A stretch of DNA of 27,019 bases from contig CAIIXF020000115.1 in the NCBI GenBank assembly GCA_903813345.2, positions 1 to 27,019 on the forward strand, read 5' to 3'. Positions within the stretch are counted from its first letter, which is position 1, and each line of letters starts with the position of its first letter. Positions 10,120-21,123 of the stretch are shown piece by piece. The stretch comes from Owenia fusiformis (taxonomy: Eukaryota; Annelida; Polychaeta; Sabellida; Oweniidae). Made by a program: the position numbers and the translations under genes. The notes beneath the pieces are model-generated. The model searched no databases. It saw only the letters and a list, made by a program, of their open reading frames with translations, and was not told the DNA's origin.

Positions 10120-12713
10120 TGTAACGACCCATCAGCCTATCTATTATTTTCAATGGCTTATATCTGGTCCGATGTGCCGTTACTGAGCCTTCTTATTGCA
10201 TTGCTTTAGTCAAAATAACTAACAATTTCATTGTTCACCAGTATGGAGTTTTACTGTATTATATATGTCCTGTACTTGCATGTATTCTTTGGCCAACGCC
10301 TACATAGCGCCAATGCTAGTTTTGTTTACAGTTAATGCAGAGTGCATCTGTACTTTGCTGACTGAGACTGTAGTGACAAGGTATCGCCTTGTGAATTGTA
10401 CGAATTTTGTATGTTAACTTTTGTAAGAGTCACCATGAGTCATAGGCTGTGTAGCCTGTCCACTACTTCAGTGTCTGCAGTTACTCAGCTTAAGGATATA
10501 GTTCCATTGTTAATCTTGCCTTGTTGTGATTATTTTGACCTTTGTACGCTATTTAGTGTGTCTAATTTATTAAATACATGTTTATATATATGTACATAAC
10601 TTTACTGTGCTTCGAATTGTCTTATTTTAAAATGTAATTCATCTTGTTATGTGAGTAGTGATATGTAATCGTGTTGTGTGATCAGTCTCTTGGAAATCTC
10701 AAAATGGTGGAAAACAGGTTGCTCATTTCTCTTCAACTACATTGGATTTATAGCAGTTTCCGTTCGTTAATCGGGGTGAATGGTGTTCTAAGGTAATTAT
10801 GAAGTAGTTATTTAATTGGTCAAGAAGTTTCAACGCATTTCATTAACTGATTCAGTTGTTATTCAGAGTCAAACTTTTGATGTAATTTCCATGTAACTTT
10901 GAGTTCAAATCATGTCTTTTCTTGTCAAAATCTACCTCTAATTACGGTAATTATGCTTAATTGTTAGTGTTAATTATACCCACTATACCGGTAGAACATG
11001 TATTGGTACCAGGGTCCCGTTTTGGAGTGAGTTTTGGGGTGATTCAGGCCATCCCAATGTACTGTAATGGAAGCTGCATGTGGCTGTCAGGTTGCTAGCC
11101 AAATGTAGCTAGGCTCTAGTTGGAGCCATTTGCAGCCATGTAGGAGTTGCGTGGTATTTGGGTATATTTTACACTATATAAGTCAGATCTTATTCTTTAT
11201 GTAACATAACTTGTATTAATGAATGATTTCCAATTGAAATAGAATTAATTAATGTTAATCTTTAATTGCTTTTATTATGTTGATTTATTGTGTTGGTGAG
11301 ATTAACACTTATACATACACCCCCCCCCCACTAACATTGACTATTAACACGGACTGTGACATTTAGACTTCCCCTAATCAACGCCCCCCCCCCTCCCTCA
11401 GTCACACTGGCTATTTTGCTGTATGTGACTAGTCCCTCACCCCCTCACATTCCCACTTTCCCAGATACGAGCTACAGGTGGCTACACAATTGGTGTGTGA
11501 ATATAGGTGATCAGGCTGACCCCCCCCCTTGGCTACATTAGGCTGCAACCCTATAGTCACTAGTTAGGTGTCCCATACCAGCCTTGGTCCGGGGCTACAT
11601 TGGGCTGCAACCCTATATTAACTAGTGAGGTGTCCCATACCACTGTTGGTCCGGGGCTACATTAGGCTGCAACCCTATAGTAACTAGTGAGGTGTCCGAT
11701 ACCACCCTATAACCGGGGCTACATCAGGCTGCAACCCTATATTAACTAGTGAGGTGTCCCATACCACCCTTGGTCCGAGGCTACATTAGGCTACAACCCT
11801 AAAGTAACTAGTTAGGAGTCCCATATCACCCTTGGTCCGAGGCTACATTGGGCTGCAACCCTATATTAACTAATGAGGTGTCCCATACCACCGTTGGTCC
11901 GGGGCTACATTAGGCTGCAACCCTATAGTAACTAGTGAGGTGTCCAATACCACCCTATAACCGGGGCTACATCAGGCTGCAACCCTATATTAACTAGTGA
12001 GGTGTCCCATACCACCCTTGGTCCGAGGCTACATTAGGCTACAACCCTAAAGTAACTAGTTAGGAGTCCCATATCACCCTTGGTCCGAGGCTACATTGGG
12101 CTGCAACCCTATATTAACTAATGAGGTGTCCCATACCACCGTTGGTCCGGGGCTACATTAGGCTGCAACCCTATATTGACTAGTGAGGTGACCAATACCA
12201 CCCTATACCCGGGGCTACATTAGGCTGCAACCCTATATTGACTAGTGAGGTGTCCCATACCACCCTATACCCGGGGCTACATTGGGCTGCAACCCTATAT
12301 TGACTAGTAGGGTCCCCATACCACCGTATACCCGGGGCTACATTAGGCTGCAACCCTATACTAACTAGTAGGGTCCCCATACCACCCTATACCCGGGGCT
12401 ACATTGGGCTACACCCCTCTGGTATCAAGTGAGGTGACCAATACCATTTCTCATCCTTGACTACACATAGTTATAACCCCAATGTATGTAGCAGGATGAT
12501 CCTATTGACTTATCCTTACTGACTACATGTGACTTTACTCTCACATATTAATGCGGACTTAATACAGACTTATAAACCCACATGTAATTGTTTTATTATT
12601 AAATGATAATTTTGAAATGATACTGCTTTGGGAATAAGATAACAGTCTGGGACTGTGTTATGCCAAGGCCATGCTACACTTGTATGGCAGATACATGGCC
12701 CACGATTGTTACA
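10120..12713 (+). repeat. 5' LTR, long form (2594 bp)
   Basis: It starts TGTAACGACC and ends GATTGTTACA. The first 337 bases (10120-10456, through GTAGCC) read identically to the 3' LTR. Then come about 2.24 kb absent from the 3' LTR, including C-runs (11323, 11383, 11521) and the satellite array, before the shared CACGATTGTTACA end. TATTATATATG near 10257 is a possible TATA region. Confidence 0.85.
11530..12460 (+). repeat. Satellite array inside the 5' LTR: ~15 units of ~62 bp
   Basis: Each unit starts near GGCTACATTAGGCTGCAACC, continues with an ACTAGTGAGG block and ends with CCATACCACC and a GGTCC or TATACCC variant. Unit variants recur in a fixed order. Units 3-6 (from about 11655) are repeated almost exactly as units 7-10 (from about 11902), a higher-order period of about 247 bp. 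The last units (11-15) form a second subfamily with ATTGAC and TATACCC. A 66-codon minus-strand frame at 12180-12380 is a product of the repeat and not a gene. Confidence 0.9.
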
Positions 12714-12714
12714 C

Positions 12715-12731
12715 TGGTGGCAGCGTCGGGA
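12715..12731 (+). other. tRNA primer-binding site of the LTR retrotransposon
   Basis: TGGTGGCAGCGTCGGG lies one base after the 5' LTR end. It starts with the TGG that pairs with a tRNA CCA tail. The tRNA identity was not assigned. Confidence 0.7.
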
Positions 12732-15330
12732 TTTAATTATTACCTAATAATTAGACCCACTTTATGTTTTTATTAAATATTCTAAAGAAGTATTGTTTTG
12801 AGTTGTTTTATGGTGTCAACTTTTTGTTTGATGCTAATTTAATCTTATTTTCCACACTGGTGCGTGTGGATGGCCATTTTGAGATTTTCAGAGACCCAGT
12901 CCTTGTAGCATTCCACAGGACTGTTTCGATTTAGGTTGGTGAAGTGGCCCGTTGTTCTACTTCAAAGTGTAAAGTGGTACGTATCTTTACCACAGACCCT
13001 CTGGTTTGGTATGTAGATGGGACCTAACATACAAACATATCAAATCTTCCCAAGCCAAAATTGTAGATCCTAGTTGTAAAACCCTGTCTTATCATGACTC
13101 ACTGGAACATCTAGCAGTGTCATGTCTTGAAAGCACATACATTATGCATGTGTTGGTGTGGATGTCCCCTGTACCCTGTTCCCGTCCTGTTAGTGAGTTT
13201 CCTTCGATGATGGTCGTGCTGGGCATGATTATAATTGAGAGATAGCTTGGGTAGACGTACCTATACAGTGACCCGAATATGCCCCTCCCCCTTACATTCC
13301 ACTTGCCCGAAATGTGTGTGATGGTACGATCCTCTTGTGCTTTCCTGATTGATGAGGAAAAGTTGTGCCATATCTCCCTACAACTGGAGATCTCCATAGC
13401 CCTATCAGAACGTCTGGTATACTTTTTCTTTTGCCTACTCCAACAAAAGATCCCTGCAAAACCTGTCCGACTATTATAGAGCCATTGACTTGGGTAGGGT
13501 GGTCCAGGAAGCCCCTGCCCAGTGATCCTACTACTAACCAGTCCCAACATATTTGTGTGCACCTGTCCCATATCGTATATAGGTGACTAGGAAAGTTGTA
13601 TATTGGGAAATAGTCATTATATGACTGATAATGGGAGAAGCGATAATGGAATGTCTGAAGGATGACCTAATTGGTCTGATCAAGTCCAACAGGCAAACCT
13701 ATGCAACTTTGTAGAAGTAGGTCACCATGCATACAACCATCTTATGTGTCAATGGTGGTCCCTTTCATTGAACTGATTTGGGATCTGTTATTTATACGGT
13801 CTGATAGATATTTGAGCTACTGCCTCGATATTGGCAAGTGGTATTGCCAAGAATAGTTACCAAAATGTTGATAGTGGACTGTCAGCAGAAGTGAGCATGT
13901 CTGGCCATAGCTTTTGCTGGCGTCAATCAGCTTTTGTTCCAAGGAGGGCTGATTGTCACAAGTCCCCTATGTGGAGTGTTATCAGTCAACAATCCATGTA
14001 CCATCTGATGTGGCTGACATTTACCACATATGTATTTTGCATTTACTACGAGAGTAAATGTCATTTGCTATGTGTGTACCTGTATCCTTGGCGACTTATA
14101 TTTCCTGAGAAGCCGCGGGGTTGTTGTGTTTCTTAAGAGTGGAACCCTAATTATAGCTAGATGGTTTGAGTGGCCTGTGCTACCTGTTGTCCCTACTGTC
14201 TCTGATTGCCAATATCATGTAAATATTGATCAATATTGACACATTGAATAAAGCTTCCATTAGCGTTCCCCCCCTTTAGTGATGTTGATACCTCCACACG
14301 GGAAGATGGTTCCCATAGATCCGAAGAGTTGCTAAATGAACCCCAAGTTTACATCTCTGATAATGATGGCGTCAGGATAATGTACAGTCTCTGGTGCCTC
14401 ATTGATTTATCATTTCCATTATTGATTACCAACTGAAGTAATGAGAAAAGACTGTCTACCCAAACTGTTACCTTGTTGCCCTAGTAGATGACCTAGGCTC
14501 AACCGTTACACAATTGGAGTAATTGTGAACGTAATGTTTGAGGCAGAGTTCCCTTGTACATAGTGTATATAATTGTGATGGTGCCGAAAGCTGTCAGTAA
14601 AACAGTGCACCAACTGTAAAATGTTATCTCCATCCCTCAATGGTCCCTAAATGCCGAACTCCAGCAATGTCACTCAGCTGTAGCCTATTTTGTCTTGTCC
14701 CACAGTCTTAAGGTAGGCGGACATTGAATGTGTGTGGTTACCATGGTTGATGATCCCTTGAGCTATTATAGATATGAATGTCTATGTAGCGTGTCTCGTA
14801 CAAGAGACTTATTCGTTGGCTGGCCATTGGAGGAAGTTGTAGCTATTGTAGATTGGAACATCTGCATAGCAATGATACGAGAGGAGTTTCACTTCCAGGC
14901 TTAGAGATGTCGACCACAAGCCAACAATATAGAGAGAACATTCTGTAACCATACACCAAGGATTATTGGAGAAGCTTACTACATATATTTGATCTTCATA
15001 CTGTATTTGATGTGCCATATATGAACTTATGACTCTCTCTGTTATACAGAGATGTTACTATGCTACGCAGTGTTCTGGATATGACAAGTGCCAACTTAGT
15101 ATAAAATGACTAAACATTCATTGGAATTTTAAGAAGGACACAATCTTAATGACTATAACTACAAAGTACATGTGCTATCCTGAACTCTTGATATTAATAT
15201 AAATGTGATTTCTTCATTATGTACCTTTGAGATCATATATTCACATTGAATTACATACGTATGTATATTTTTGATTATCTTTTAATTATTTTGTAATAAT
15301 TGTGTAAAAGTTCGGGACGAACTTATTTCA

Positions 15331-15343
15331 AAGAAGGGGGCAG
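15331..15343 (+). other. Polypurine tract
   Basis: AAGAAGGGGGCAG ends directly at the TG of the 3' LTR. It is the expected plus-strand priming site of an LTR element. Confidence 0.75.
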
Positions 15344-15693
15344 TGTAACGACCCATCAGCCTATCTATTATTTTCAATGGCTTATATCTGGTCCGATGTG
15401 CCGTTACTGAGCCTTCTTATTGCATTGCTTTAGTCAAAATAACTAACAATTTCATTGTTCACCAGTATGGAGTTTTACTGTATTATATATGTCCTGTACT
15501 TGCATGTATTCTTTGGCCAACGCCTACATAGCGCCAATGCTAGTTTTGTTTACAGTTAATGCAGAGTGCATCTGTACTTTGCTGACTGAGACTGTAGTGA
15601 CAAGGTATCGCCTTGTGAATTGTACGAATTTTGTATGTTAACTTTTGTAAGAGTCACCATGAGTCATAGGCTGTGTAGCCCACGATTGTTACA
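15344..15693 (+). repeat. 3' LTR, short form (350 bp)
   Basis: Bases 15344-15680 match 10120-10456 without a difference that I could see, then jump straight to CACGATTGTTACA. The junction lies at a shared GCC (GTAGCC in the left part, ATGGCC before the distal part). This fits a deletion of about 2.24 kb at microhomology, or a template jump in reverse transcription. Confidence 0.85.
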
Positions 15694-15697
15694 ATAC

Positions 15698-16310
15698 TGT
15701 AGTCCTGTATGTTATGGAGACTGTTAATCAGAGAGTCTTTATTTTGACAGATCTGTTACATCTTAAATCCATAGTGTGTTCATATGTTGCTTGGTTTGAC
15801 TTGTTGACTGTTTGGACTAATAGGCCAGTAATATAGTCACCTCATCTGGATAGGACATCCAAATCAGCTGGAAAAGAGTTGACAGTATATTAATAATCTG
15901 TGTAAATATGACATTTAATTCCTTAAAACAAAGATTAATCTATGATTATTGAGCAAAAATTCCTAAAATGAATAAAAAAGAATAACCCTAGTACTAAGTG
16001 AGTTGAGGAAGAGGCATTAAACTGAGTTTTAAAAATATTGGATAGAAAGAGTATTAATCAATCTGCAGAATGCTAAAAACTAGAAGATACTCATGTGACT
16101 AATTTTACAAAAAATTATCCTCATTGAGTATGTAATATGAATGGCTGATCCTGTAAACATCCCAGTGCCTACGTGACATTTTGCATATACACACTTTACT
16201 AAAGAATCTATTAAATATTACAGTGTACAAAACATGAAATAAAGATGAAATAGCATGAATACAAGTAAAATAGACACTTATAGAATCAAACATTCGCCAC
16301 ACTATCATAC
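15698..16310. other. Spacer, no feature seen
   Basis: AT-rich noncoding sequence. No equivalent of exons 6-8 of the receptor-like gene is recognisable here, so the relic copy is 3'-truncated. Confidence 0.5.
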
Positions 16311-16870
16311 CATGAGCAAATTCTGTCCAAAGCTACAGTACGTTCCTCTCCAAATGCTGTACCAAAGTCTTCACATACAGCTGTGGCACTTCTGCCACAT
16401 TTCTCTTTGAGTCTCTCAGTTGAAGCTTTACCAAGCGCAATAACAGCATTAACTGTCTGCAGTATGAATGTGTCTTGGCTATGAGTTGGAGCTTCTGTTA
16501 AAATCAGGTCTGTCGTTCAGATGGTATCATAATTGAACTGCTCTTTGAAGTATAAGTCAGTGTAAACACTGCGGGAAGAAGGTTGGCCAAATCTACAGTA
16601 AAGTAACCATTGTTGAAATAGATTCCCATTGTATTGCCCAAGCTTTAGCATAGTATATCAATTATCTGTGATAGGTTTTCCACAAGGGCAGTCTTTGAAC
16701 CTTTGGCTGCTTTTTGATTTTCCATTCTTGTACTCGGTTGACATATGCTCATCAAGTAGTTTGACAGGTTCTTCATACAGGCCTATTGGCATTGAGCCTC
16801 TGGCTGCTTTTTCAAAACTTTTAACACAATGTTCAGACCTTCCCCACCTGTCCCAATAAATATCAGACCT
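16311..16870 (-). pseudogene. Relic of the receptor-like gene (exons 4 and 5 only)
   Basis: Complement 16311-16592 matches exon 5 and about 16730-16870 matches exon 4 of the gene at 2307-6191; the intron between them is also related. The exon 5 equivalent keeps FGQPSSRSVYTDLYFKEQFN and CGRSATAVCEDFGTAFGEE. However, the codon matching Cys357 of the intact gene is TGA, Cys353 is Tyr, and the 3' end has lost about 9-10 bases. The exon 4 equivalent has a 4-base deletion in the GAEGWG region that breaks frame, and its donor site is altered. A partial echo of exon 4 (CCTTTGGCTGC, 16700) sits beside it. No exons 1-3 or 6-8 were found nearby. It is closer to the second paralog than to the first gene in several shared residues (FGQPSSRSV, LTEAPTxSQD). 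Confidence 0.85.
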
Positions 16871-16879
16871 GTGAATCAA

Positions 16880-18937
16880 AATTTGTCAAGGTAAGGGTCC
16901 AAAATTATATTACAAAAAATCACGGAATGCTCATAACTTTTAATGATTGAAACCATACAATTCCATACTTTCAGGGTTTGATGCCCTAAATATACCACAG
17001 ATGTGTGTAAAAGGATCCGTCATACTAAGTATATAAAAATCCCCTTATTTCAGTCATAATCATTATGACATATTATATGGTATTTTCTGAGGAGCTAATT
17101 ATGGCATAGTGTTCAGGTGGATCCTAAGTGTTATTGAGGTCACAGTGACCTTGTTAAGGTCAAGTCAGTACATATCTGAAAATTAAAGATTCTTGTGTGC
17201 AAAATTTAACCTTTGATGTTCAATAGGAAGTCTGACTTTATTGTTTTTATTATTGTATTTGGTTCCATTGACTTAGCATGTGGATATCATGATGTATCGA
17301 CTTGATGATATCCTGATGTTACGTCAATTATTCAAATGAGCTAGGGATAATGCACCTTCTAAACCTTGGGACAGCCTTGTCTTGACATTCTATGCAGGTT
17401 ACCAATTTCCCTTAAGTTATGATTCAGTATAGTTATATTCTTAATCTACTTTGTAGGTATGCAGTGCGAGTAGAGTCAGCATCCAAAATTGCTGCCTTGA
17501 TCATGTGCTAATATTTTTTGTTCAACTTCACTTTTACGATGCTTCCGCAGGCCTAAGCCCCACTAATTTCATCTCTAAATTGTGCCTTTGGTAATAATAT
17601 TTATATCGAGGCATAAATAAGAGTGGGTTAGGCCTGCAATGAACCAATCAAATATAAAGGTCACCTCAATACATCAAGTAAGTGAAAAACACACACAGAA
17701 TGGTACAAAAAGGAGGTCATATTTGATTGCATCCAATCAATATAAAATTAGAGTGCCTCCAAACTATAAGACAAACATAAATCTTGATATTGTTAGAATT
17801 TTAAATATGAATATATTCTTAAATCTCAGAAAAATGATCATTAAAAGAAAAGTACACAATTTTGGCAAAGAAATGGTACACTCTTGGAATTGCCCGAAAA
17901 CGCATTCTTTGGTTTAATTTCAAAATAAGTATGGAATCAGTGAGTTGATACTACCACCTTTATTATTTCATAAGAATTTAACACATGTTCATACATATAT
18001 TGGATTTATACCTCATTTATAGTGACACTTATAGTGACAGATTCTTTGGATATTTATATGGAACATTGAAAAAACTAGAGATCAGTAACCATAGTGACCC
18101 CACAAATCACTGCTGTGACTTTTTTGAACTCAGTTTTATATATTTATTTCCCAAACAAAAAGATGTAGATAATGAATGGAATGAGTTAAATGTATCTACA
18201 CAACATGAGATTCCATTATGACGCCTTTTAATGGTGTGCACACCTTAAAACAAAACTAGTAATCTACCCGTTTGAGGGGGTCTCCAAGGGTTTCAAAAGC
18301 CCCTACATGGTAGCGGCTTCATAAAAATGTGAATAGTTGTATATTGACCATTTCACCATGTCCTTTTCCTAAATTGAGGTGAACTTGTCCCAAAACCATG
18401 ATTCAAAGTGAAAAGAAACAATGTCTAATACCCCCTTTCCCCCATCATTCAAGAACCAATATCACAATCCTAGACCAGAGGACCAAGGGACATTTCATTC
18501 ATACTGAAGTCATTACAATACATGTTGAAGAAAAAATTAGAAAGTGATAGCCAATTGATAGCCAATACTCATAACCTCAAAAATAGTTGTAGATACAAGT
18601 ACTCATACAAGATAGAGCATTCAGTCTCAAATGATGTGGGATTTTTATCCATAAGGTAATTAATTAATTTATCCATAAGATAATTTCTTGATATAGGTTT
18701 ATCAAGAAATTTTATTTTATAACAATGAAGGAGATTTTGAGAACAAATTCCGTAGAAACCAGCTAGTGTTTAAACACAAGTTTGAAACTAAGAAATAGTA
18801 AAATCTGTAACCAATAAGTTATGTATACCTGTAAGTACCATTATAACCATTGTATATTATGTAAAATTGTACAAATGTTTCAATTGAGTTAATGAATTAA
18901 TTAAAACCAAAAAATTATATAGGGCTCACGATAATGG
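16880..18937. other. Intergenic, no supported gene
   Basis: There are short frames only (17639-17917 and 17985-18221 +), Asn/Lys/Ile-rich with no family match. A repeated GGTCA/TGACC patch occurs at 17136-17166. A small foldback at 17548-17637 is listed separately. Confidence 0.5.
17548..17637. repeat. Short foldback element (~90 bp)
   Basis: GCAGGCCTAAGCCCCACT on the left pairs with AGAGTGGGTTAGGCCTGC on the right with few mismatches. The centre is AT-rich. It may be a tiny MITE or a structured noncoding element. Confidence 0.5.
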
Positions 18938-19012
18938 AAGGTTGGCCATGAGTGTCAGTGATGTGCAGAAAATACCAATCCTCATTGAAAACAATCGTAA
19001 AGAAATATTTAG
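18938..19012. repeat. Duplicated 3' flank of the second paralog, left part
   Basis: GGTTGGCCATGAGT through GAAATATTTAG matches 1742-1848. The match resumes at 20565 after the transposon. Confidence 0.7.
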
Positions 19013-20568
19013 TGTGGCAAAGTGACATGCCACAGTGCATTGTAACGTAACAGGTCCCTAGCTTAAGTACGTAATAATGACAGGTCCCCAGTTTTAGTTC
19101 TCAAGAAGAACGCTGGTGGCGCTGCAATCGTTGGAACAAAATGTCAAATGTTTGAAAGGTGATGTATGTGACCCATTTTTTACATCTTTATTACACCCAT
19201 TTGCCTCGATATATTGTAAGATTTATGACAAAGTTTCTTATCAAGGTTAAGGTATTGATTTATTACTGGAGGAAACTAGATTTATGTGCGAATTCATGTT
19301 CTAATGATCTCTTTCCGGTGCAGAGTCTGCATTTTCGTTCGCACATGGCTTTTATTTTGGAAAATTGTTAATATCTTTACATAACTAGCATAGGATGACA
19401 TTTTGGTGTCTATTTCTGACATGTTATTATATCCACTATATATTTGTGTACTTTTATGCCATTTTGAATGGGTTTATCTCAAGCTCATTTCTCATGTATG
19501 TCCTTGGACATGTTGAATAAGTTCACATTACATTACCCCTACCATTTTATATCTATTTTAAAGTGTAATATACTATTTCAATGCAATCTGGGTGATTCAG
19601 GTCATACATTATGATGTTTGTATGGATTTTGTATGGATTAATGTCGAGTTTCCATACTGGTGAGAATATTTGTAATGATGTTTTAGGGATCTGTACTAGA
19701 GTTAAGGCTACATCCAGTCTAGGGATCCATACTAGAGTAAGATTTCATCCAGATTTATGAGTGTTATGATGTTATGAGGGTCCATACTTGTGAACATAGC
19801 ACATTTGGTCAGGGACTTACACCATTGGTATACTGTATATTGTAAGTATAGGATAACACTTACTTGGTATGTACATGTAGATGGTCATTTATATACTCCT
19901 TCCATTCCATAGAATATCACATTTAGTAGATATTCTATAGGTCATTTTATATAACAAGGTTCAGTGTACAAGACTTATGTTTTTATTTCATAATTGTGTC
20001 AGTTTTAGTACAAATCAACCTACGACATAAGCTAGGTTTGTTAACATTTGTTATCCATGCTAGGTGTACAGGTTAATGGATTGCCATTAAGGTATGGACA
20101 TTTGTACATACTTACCATTATTCCATGTATATTTTAGGGAAGACAAGCAGTGCACGGAGTCAGTTGACAGGTGTCTACTATGGTCAACTAGGTTTGATTA
20201 CTGCATTTGTTTGATCTTCTATGGGTAAATTATACATTCGTATATTTTCCTTTATACATGGCGTTTTAGTAGATTTTATGGACATTTTGATAGTGTAATG
20301 TTATAATCAGAGCATAGTGCACCATAGTTGGAGTAAGCATGGCAAGTAAGATCAAGCATTAATGATTCGTACTATTACTGGGATGTACTGGGGTTTCCTA
20401 TAATTATATTGTTTATTTATTTGCAGGATACAATCCTGTTGCCCTTGTTTTGTCACACGTTAGTATCCACGTACATGTCACAGTTGTAATAAAATACGTC
20501 ATCAACAACAATTACTTGTGTTATCTGTGTATATACGCCCTACTACGAACCGCACTTGGCCACATTAG
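19009..20568 (+). mobile_element. 1552-bp nonautonomous DNA transposon with 4-bp target duplication TTAG
   Basis: The element body is 19013-20564. It starts TGTGGCAAAGTG and ends CACTTGGCCACA, inverted repeats matching 11 of 12. It is bracketed by TTAG at 19009-19012 and 20565-20568. The paralogous flank near 1848 has one TTAG and no insert, a clean empty site. The left end also has an internal hairpin (TGTGGCA with TGCCACA). The interior has no transposase frame. It has small direct repeats: ACAGGTCCC near 19050 and 19080, and a ~35-bp pair at 19682-19755 (TACTAGAGT and CATCCAG). The four-base target site rules out Tc1/mariner (TA) and hAT (8 bp). The superfamily is unassigned. Confidence 0.85.
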
Positions 20569-20863
20569 AATGATACAACTACTTCTTTTAATCCACAAAC
20601 ATTGCTTTACTGTAATCATATTTAGAAAAGGATGTATCAGAGAAAAAATTGAAAAATTTTGAAGAAAATATGGTTCTGTCAATCATGACATCACATTAAT
20701 ATTTAAAACATGATAAAAACTTATTTTCAACCTACGATAGATAGACAAACAATTTTGCTTCATTTTGAAACGTTAAAGCCTATTGAAAGCACACTTAGAT
20801 TATATTTGTTCGAGAAAAGATTTGAAAAATATTTTGCCACCTGAATTACATCACAGCGTATCT
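20565..20863. repeat. Duplicated 3' flank of the second paralog, right part
   Basis: It is similar to 1845-2140, with shared blocks CTACGATAGATAGACA, ATTTTGCTTCATTTTGAAAC and TATATTTGTTCGAGAAAAGA. It is noncoding. Confidence 0.75.
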
Positions 20864-21123
20864 TCGTGACATCTTGATTATTCATGCATAAAATCATAGA
20901 TTGAATTATGAACGTAATATAACTTGCCTGATCTATTCAATGAAATATAATATGATATGAAAATAATGTGTTTTAAGGTGTTGTGTTTTGTTTCAAAAAA
21001 GAGAGAAATTCAAATACTTGAAAATTACAAAATGAACAACTATTTATCAAAGTCACATTTTTTTTAAAAAGGACTCAAATAATTTTTCAAGTCATGAAAA
21101 GTAATATTTGAATAACTGGTATT

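Larger units (their letters stand above)
12714..15343 (+). other. Noncoding interior of the LTR retrotransposon
   Basis: The 2630 bp between the LTRs have only short frames on both strands (the longest are about 100-159 codons, with no retroviral motifs such as a zinc knuckle, protease DTG, RT YxDD or integrase core). It contains a C-run near 14270. It could carry a packaging signal, but nothing in the sequence shows this. Confidence 0.7.
10116..15697 (+). mobile_element. Complete nonautonomous LTR retrotransposon (LARD-like, probably Ty3/Gypsy-derived)
   Basis: The body spans 10120-15693 and is flanked by a 4-bp target duplication ATAC (10116-10119, 15694-15697). Both LTRs begin TGTAACGACC and end CACGATTGTTACA. 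A primer-binding site follows the 5' LTR (TGGTGGCAGCGTCGGG at 12715) and a polypurine tract precedes the 3' LTR (AAGAAGGGGGCAG at 15331-15343). TTCGGGACGAA just upstream of the tract is reminiscent of the pol 3' end of Ty3/Gypsy elements. I see no gag, protease, reverse transcriptase or integrase frame in the 2630-bp interior, so it must have been mobilised in trans. The LTR ends look identical, so the insertion is recent. It lies between the intact gene and the relic copy. Confidence 0.88.

Noticed and set aside
12180-12380. Minus-strand frame of repeated VNIGLQPNVAPG-like peptides
   Set aside because: A by-product of the ~62-bp satellite, with no start context or conservation across the whole array.
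11530-12460. CRISPR-like array
   Set aside because: Units are contiguous tandem repeats without unique spacers, in a eukaryotic retrotransposon LTR.
13092-13571. 159-codon minus-strand frame inside the LTR retrotransposon
   Set aside because: No gag, pol or env motif, and antisense to the element; overlapping plus frames are equally uninformative.
17639-18221. Two Asn/Lys/Ile-rich open frames
   Set aside because: Composition follows the AT-rich DNA; no domain and no splice or promoter support.
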